Source: a virus
DNA length: 32,967 bases
Strand: one strand, 5' to 3'
IMG/VR virus record: IMGVR_UViG_3300017697_000052
Coordinates: 1-32,967 of that record
How positions within the stretch are numbered: position 1 is the stretch's first letter; every line of letters begins with the position of its first letter. Below are positions 32,509 through 32,967 of the stretch, in pieces. The notes beneath the pieces were generated by a model. The model did not search any database. It was not told the origin of the DNA and was given only the letters and a program-made list of their open reading frames with translations. The translations under genes and the position numbers were made by a program.

Positions 32509-32967
32509 TTAGCCATCACAGCTCAAGCAATCTTCATCCATAGCTTTTTCAGCTATATCTCCACGCAGAACTGATTCAGTTCTCATATAATATAAGGTTT
32601 TAATACCTTTCTTCCAAGCCTCAAGATGCACTTTGTTTATAAACTTAGGGTCTGCTACTGAGGGAAAAGCTAAATTCAAGCTAACACTCTGATCTATATA
32701 CTGTTGTCTAATTCCAGCTTGATTAACTAGTTCTAGTTGATTGATCTCTTTGAATGTTTTAAACACATCCTTGACCTCGAAATCGTTATCACCGACAACT
32801 AACCCATCTAGTTCGTCTATGCCCTGTATGGATCCTCCATCAGCTAATATCCTACCCCAAACTCCTTCATTATTTAATTCAAGATCCTCTAAGACTTTTT
32901 CCAGAGTAGGGTTTTTACGTATAAAAGTCCCTTTAGCACTTTGTTCAGTAAATACATTAGCAGCCCA
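32509..32967 (-). CDS. nrdA: Ribonucleoside-diphosphate reductase alpha subunit, C-terminal part
   Basis: The minus-strand frame is open from the window edge to TAA at 32509-32511, giving the last 152 residues. The beginning of the gene is outside the window; the internal ATG at 32766 is not the start. Motifs match class I alpha subunits: WGRILADGGSIQGIDEL, VFKTFKEINQLELVNQA, the block RQQYIDQSVSLNL and HLEAWKKGIKTLYYMRTES. The protein ends in CLSCDG, the usual C-terminal Cys pair that re-reduces the active site. It makes deoxynucleotides for phage DNA synthesis. It is transcribed towards the late genes and separated from them by two crossed terminators, so it most likely belongs to a replication/nucleotide operon beyond the right edge. 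Confidence 0.93.
   Translation of the reverse strand, partial: WAANVFTEQSAKGTFIRKNPTLEKVLEDLELNNEGVWGRILADGGSIQGIDELDGLVVGDNDFEVKDVFKTFKEINQLELVNQAGIRQQYIDQSVSLNLAFPSVADPKFINKVHLEAWKKGIKTLYYMRTESVLRGDIAEKAMDEDCLSCDG

Noticed and set aside
32509-32766. An 85-codon complete gene on the minus strand
   Set aside because: The frame continues without stop to the window edge with clear nrdA sequence; the ATG at 32766 is an internal methionine.
1-32967. tRNA genes, CRISPR arrays, attachment sites, insertion sequences
   Set aside because: No cloverleaf-like block, no regular spacer array, no transposase or integrase motif and no terminal inverted repeats were seen by eye; almost all bases are in coding frames.

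Overview
The window is a late (structural) region of a tailed double-stranded DNA phage, probably a podovirus-like phage or an uncultured marine relative. It is AT-rich. Everything from base 1 to 32437 is on the + strand and packed tightly, with TAATG/ATGA stop-start overlaps or gaps of a few to about 80 bases. A convergent minus-strand gene at the right end is the C-terminal part of a ribonucleotide reductase large subunit. I see no tRNA, integrase, CRISPR array or insertion sequence, and no gene-free stretch above 300 bases. Host clue: almost no start has a Shine-Dalgarno sequence. Starts sit in A/T-only leaders, often as TTATG or ATATG. This pattern is typical of Bacteroidota translation, so a marine flavobacterial host is my best inference; it is not proven.

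Layout: (1) 1-597, end of a phage co-chaperonin with two GroES-like halves. (2) 542-3030, packaging: probable small terminase and large terminase. (3) 3035-8195, head: portal, scaffold-like acidic protein, major capsid protein, then an intrinsic terminator. (4) 8273-11170, a conserved protein of unknown role and two neck/adaptor-like proteins. (5) 11174-19586, a 2688-residue tail/stabilisation protein with a long repeat-rich C-terminal extension, and a small structural protein. (6) 19635-31076, a cupin, then three genes whose order and character resemble the ejected internal virion proteins of T7-like phages: a small Gly/Ala/Gln-rich protein, a 503-residue helical protein and a 2856-residue giant. 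The giant carries a zinc-peptidase motif (HEFLH), a candidate PD-(D/E)XK nuclease motif and a zeta-toxin-like P-loop kinase. (7) 31120-32437, a lysis-like pair (one-TM coiled-coil protein and DUF5675-type protein) and three very small basic Cys-containing proteins. (8) 32436-32504, two crossed terminators, followed by nrdA on the minus strand.

How it works together: terminase and portal package DNA into a shell built by scaffold and capsid protein. The neck proteins and the 2688-residue protein close the head and form the short tail and probably host-binding parts. The 245/503/2856-residue set is the likely cargo ejected at infection. The TM/DUF5675 pair probably serves exit from the cell.

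Most worth a second look: the giant multi-domain ejected-type protein; a repeated beta module shared between the capsid protein, a neck protein and the giant tail protein; a sharply GC-richer patch exactly over the terminase ATPase domain; and the repeat-built SD-less leaders in front of head genes.
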